Source: Burkholderia sp. Ac-20365 (GTDB taxonomy: Bacteria > Pseudomonadota > Gammaproteobacteria > Burkholderiales > Burkholderiaceae). Taken from it: a stretch of 64,000 nt of DNA. The notes beneath the pieces were generated by a model, which ran no database searches, was not told where the DNA came from, and saw nothing but the letters and a program-made list of their open reading frames with translations. The translations under genes were made by a program, and so were the position numbers. This document shows positions 63,037 through 64,000 of the stretch, piece after piece. Position 1 is the first letter of the stretch. Every line of letters begins with the position of its first letter. Location of the stretch: NCBI RefSeq assembly GCF_017104715.1, contig NZ_JAAGPI010000025.1, forward strand, positions 62,001-126,000, read 5' to 3'.

Positions 63037-63375
63037 TTCGAGCTTCCGGTTCTTTTTCACGGCGCGGTGTCTCGTGCCGCTACCTGATTCGCGTTGCGCA
63101 ATAGCAATGCCTGGATCGCAAAGGCTTCTATTGCATTGGGCATCCAACTTGCTCTTCCTGTCGATGAAACGGAAAAGCGAACAGAGGACGCACATGGCTC
63201 ACGCGTGGAACGGATGCAAGGATGCGCAACTCGATGCGCGATTCAAGAGAGCGGCAACGCGGGCGCTCCCGATCATTCGTCATCATCTCGCGATGGCGCA
63301 GCAACTCGCCAGGGCTTCGTCATGAACGGAATCATCAAGGTATTCATGCCGCGTGCGGCGTACGAGGACTCTCTC
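63037..63375. other. 338-bp divergent intergenic region
   Basis: Between topoisomerase IB and the DUF1488 gene. It includes a 43-codon open frame (63194-63325) listed separately. Confidence 0.4.
63194..63325 (+). pseudogene. possible DUF4142-like remnant or tiny ORF
   Basis: A 43-codon frame with GAGGA just upstream encodes FKRAATRALPIIRHHLAMAQQLA, which resembles the C-terminal helix of DUF4142 proteins (LPxxxxHLxMAxxL). The rest of that domain is missing, so it is either a remnant or a small peptide gene. Low confidence. Confidence 0.3.
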
Positions 63376-63678
63376 ATGCACATCACATTCACCGACGATG
63401 CCCCCGTGTTCGATGGGTCGAGCCTGACTGTGCACTTCAATGCGCGCGTCGACGGCGAGCCGGTCGGATGCTCGATTTCAGCAGAGGCGCTGGAGGATCA
63501 CTTCGGCGCGGACTCGCCACTCGAAGACGCACTGATCGGCGCATTCGAGCGCGGCCGCGCGCGCATCCGTTCAGTCTGCGCGGAAGCGCTCGATCAGAAC
63601 GGCGGCGAAAGCGTGATCCTGCACAGCGGGCTGTTTCGCGTCGAAGGGATGGAGCCGGAGCGAAAGCTCAAGACGTAA
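63376..63678 (+). CDS. DUF1488 family protein
   Basis: A 100-residue soluble protein starting MHITFTDDAPVFDGSSL, with VHFNARVDGEPVGCSISAEALEDHFGA, the DUF1488 pattern. Function unknown. The ATG at 63376 has GAGGA 8 bases upstream; an in-frame ATG at 63322 would add 18 residues not seen in the family. Convergent with the last gene; a hairpin separates them. Confidence 0.8.
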   Translation: MHITFTDDAPVFDGSSLTVHFNARVDGEPVGCSISAEALEDHFGADSPLEDALIGAFERGRARIRSVCAEALDQNGGESVILHSGLFRVEGMEPERKLKT

Positions 63679-63690
63679 AGCGAGGCGCGT

Positions 63691-63730
63691 AAAAAAGACG
63701 GCTGCCACACATCCGATGTGCAGCAGCCGT
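63691..63730 (-). terminator. Rho-independent terminator of the minus-strand edge gene
   Basis: On the minus strand, ACGGCTGC and its complement (outer arms 63698-63705 and 63723-63730) plus an inner CACAT/ATGTG stem are followed by a run of six T (the A-run at 63691-63696 on the plus strand). Confidence 0.8.
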
Positions 63731-63742
63731 GCGCCAAACCGG

Positions 63743-64000
63743 TCATACCCAGAGCTTTGCTGCGTGTGATGTGTTGTCGTTGCGGTTGATCGTGCGATCG
63801 CTGTCGTCAACGGGCTTGCGCTCGCTGCGTGTTTCGCACGCCGCGCGCAACATGCCCGTCGCGGCGGTATCGCAGGTTTGCACGCCTGCGGTCTGTTGAT
63901 CCGCTCGTGTTTGCGCAGACGCGTTCGCCTGCCCGGCAGGCAGCGTATGTTCGCGAATCTGCGCAACGACGGCCGATGTAGCGATGGCCACGAACAGCAG
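63743..64000 (-). CDS. partial secreted hypothetical protein (cut by window edge)
   Basis: The frame is open to the last base of the window, so the N-terminus is missing. The visible part begins LLFVAIATSAVVAQI, the end of a signal peptide, followed by a short polar mature region with two cysteines (TCDTAAT, AACETRS). No family recognised. A minus-strand terminator lies just after the stop. Confidence 0.6.
   Translation of the reverse strand: MLFVAIATSAVVAQIREHTLPAGQANASAQTRADQQTAGVQTCDTAATGMLRAACETRSERKPVDDSDRTINRNDNTSHAAKLWV

Overview
The window is GC-rich, densely coded bacterial DNA. Its gene content points to Burkholderia sensu lato (Paraburkholderia or Caballeronia are my best guesses): a DUF4148 secreted protein, the rpfF/rpfR BDSF pair, flhDC, a superinfection-immunity-family membrane protein, and many LysR, TetR, HxlR and RpiR regulators. 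No rRNA, tRNA, CRISPR array, integrase or complete insertion sequence was seen. The mix of catabolic, stress, export and exopolysaccharide modules would suit a secondary replicon, but that is inference.

Layout. 1-6.4 kb: a sugar module with zwf, a DeoR-type repressor and a ribose-type ABC importer (permease, binding lipoprotein, ATPase). Repeated GTTC-N6-GAAC motifs lie between repressor and importer. 6.4-8.7 kb: a NUDIX hydrolase and two unrecognised proteins. 8.8-12.8 kb: an RpiR regulator followed by a C45 acyltransferase/peptidase, a class III aminotransferase and a carboxymuconolactone-decarboxylase-like protein; a perfect palindrome sits in the promoter. 12.9-15 kb: DUF4148, OsmC and a PEP-mutase-like lyase. 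15-18.8 kb: flhDC away from other flagellar genes, a MOSC/ferredoxin-reductase/2Fe-2S fusion and an orphan transposase N-terminal domain. 18.8-22.6 kb: AEC transporter, NTF2-like protein, SDR divergent from LysR, and a small unknown protein.

22.7-25 kb is a fluoride-resistance operon: a fluoride (crcB-motif) riboswitch, a CLC-F type antiporter, a DUF190 protein and CrcB/Fluc. 25-34.5 kb: TetR with a DHA2 efflux pump, a YodC-like protein, LysE exporter, SugE-type SMR pump divergent from HxlR, epoxide hydrolase, M20 peptidase and an LDH2-type dehydrogenase. 34.9-38 kb: rpfF (BDSF synthase) convergent with rpfR (PAS-GGDEF-EAL BDSF receptor). 38.3-39.1 kb: two inverted copies of a roughly 250-bp repeat; a third copy lies at 28.2 kb. 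39-45 kb: an Lhr-family helicase and an aldo/keto reductase.

45.1-58.2 kb is a complete pelABCDEFG operon on the minus strand. PelD carries the RxxD needed to bind c-di-GMP, so the BDSF/c-di-GMP switch (rpfF/rpfR) and a c-di-GMP-gated polysaccharide machine lie within about 20 kb of each other. 58.4-64 kb: a CPA1 Na+/H+ antiporter interrupted by one in-frame amber codon, PRC-barrel, HAD phosphatase, a small lipoprotein, topoisomerase IB, DUF1488, and a secreted protein cut by the window edge.
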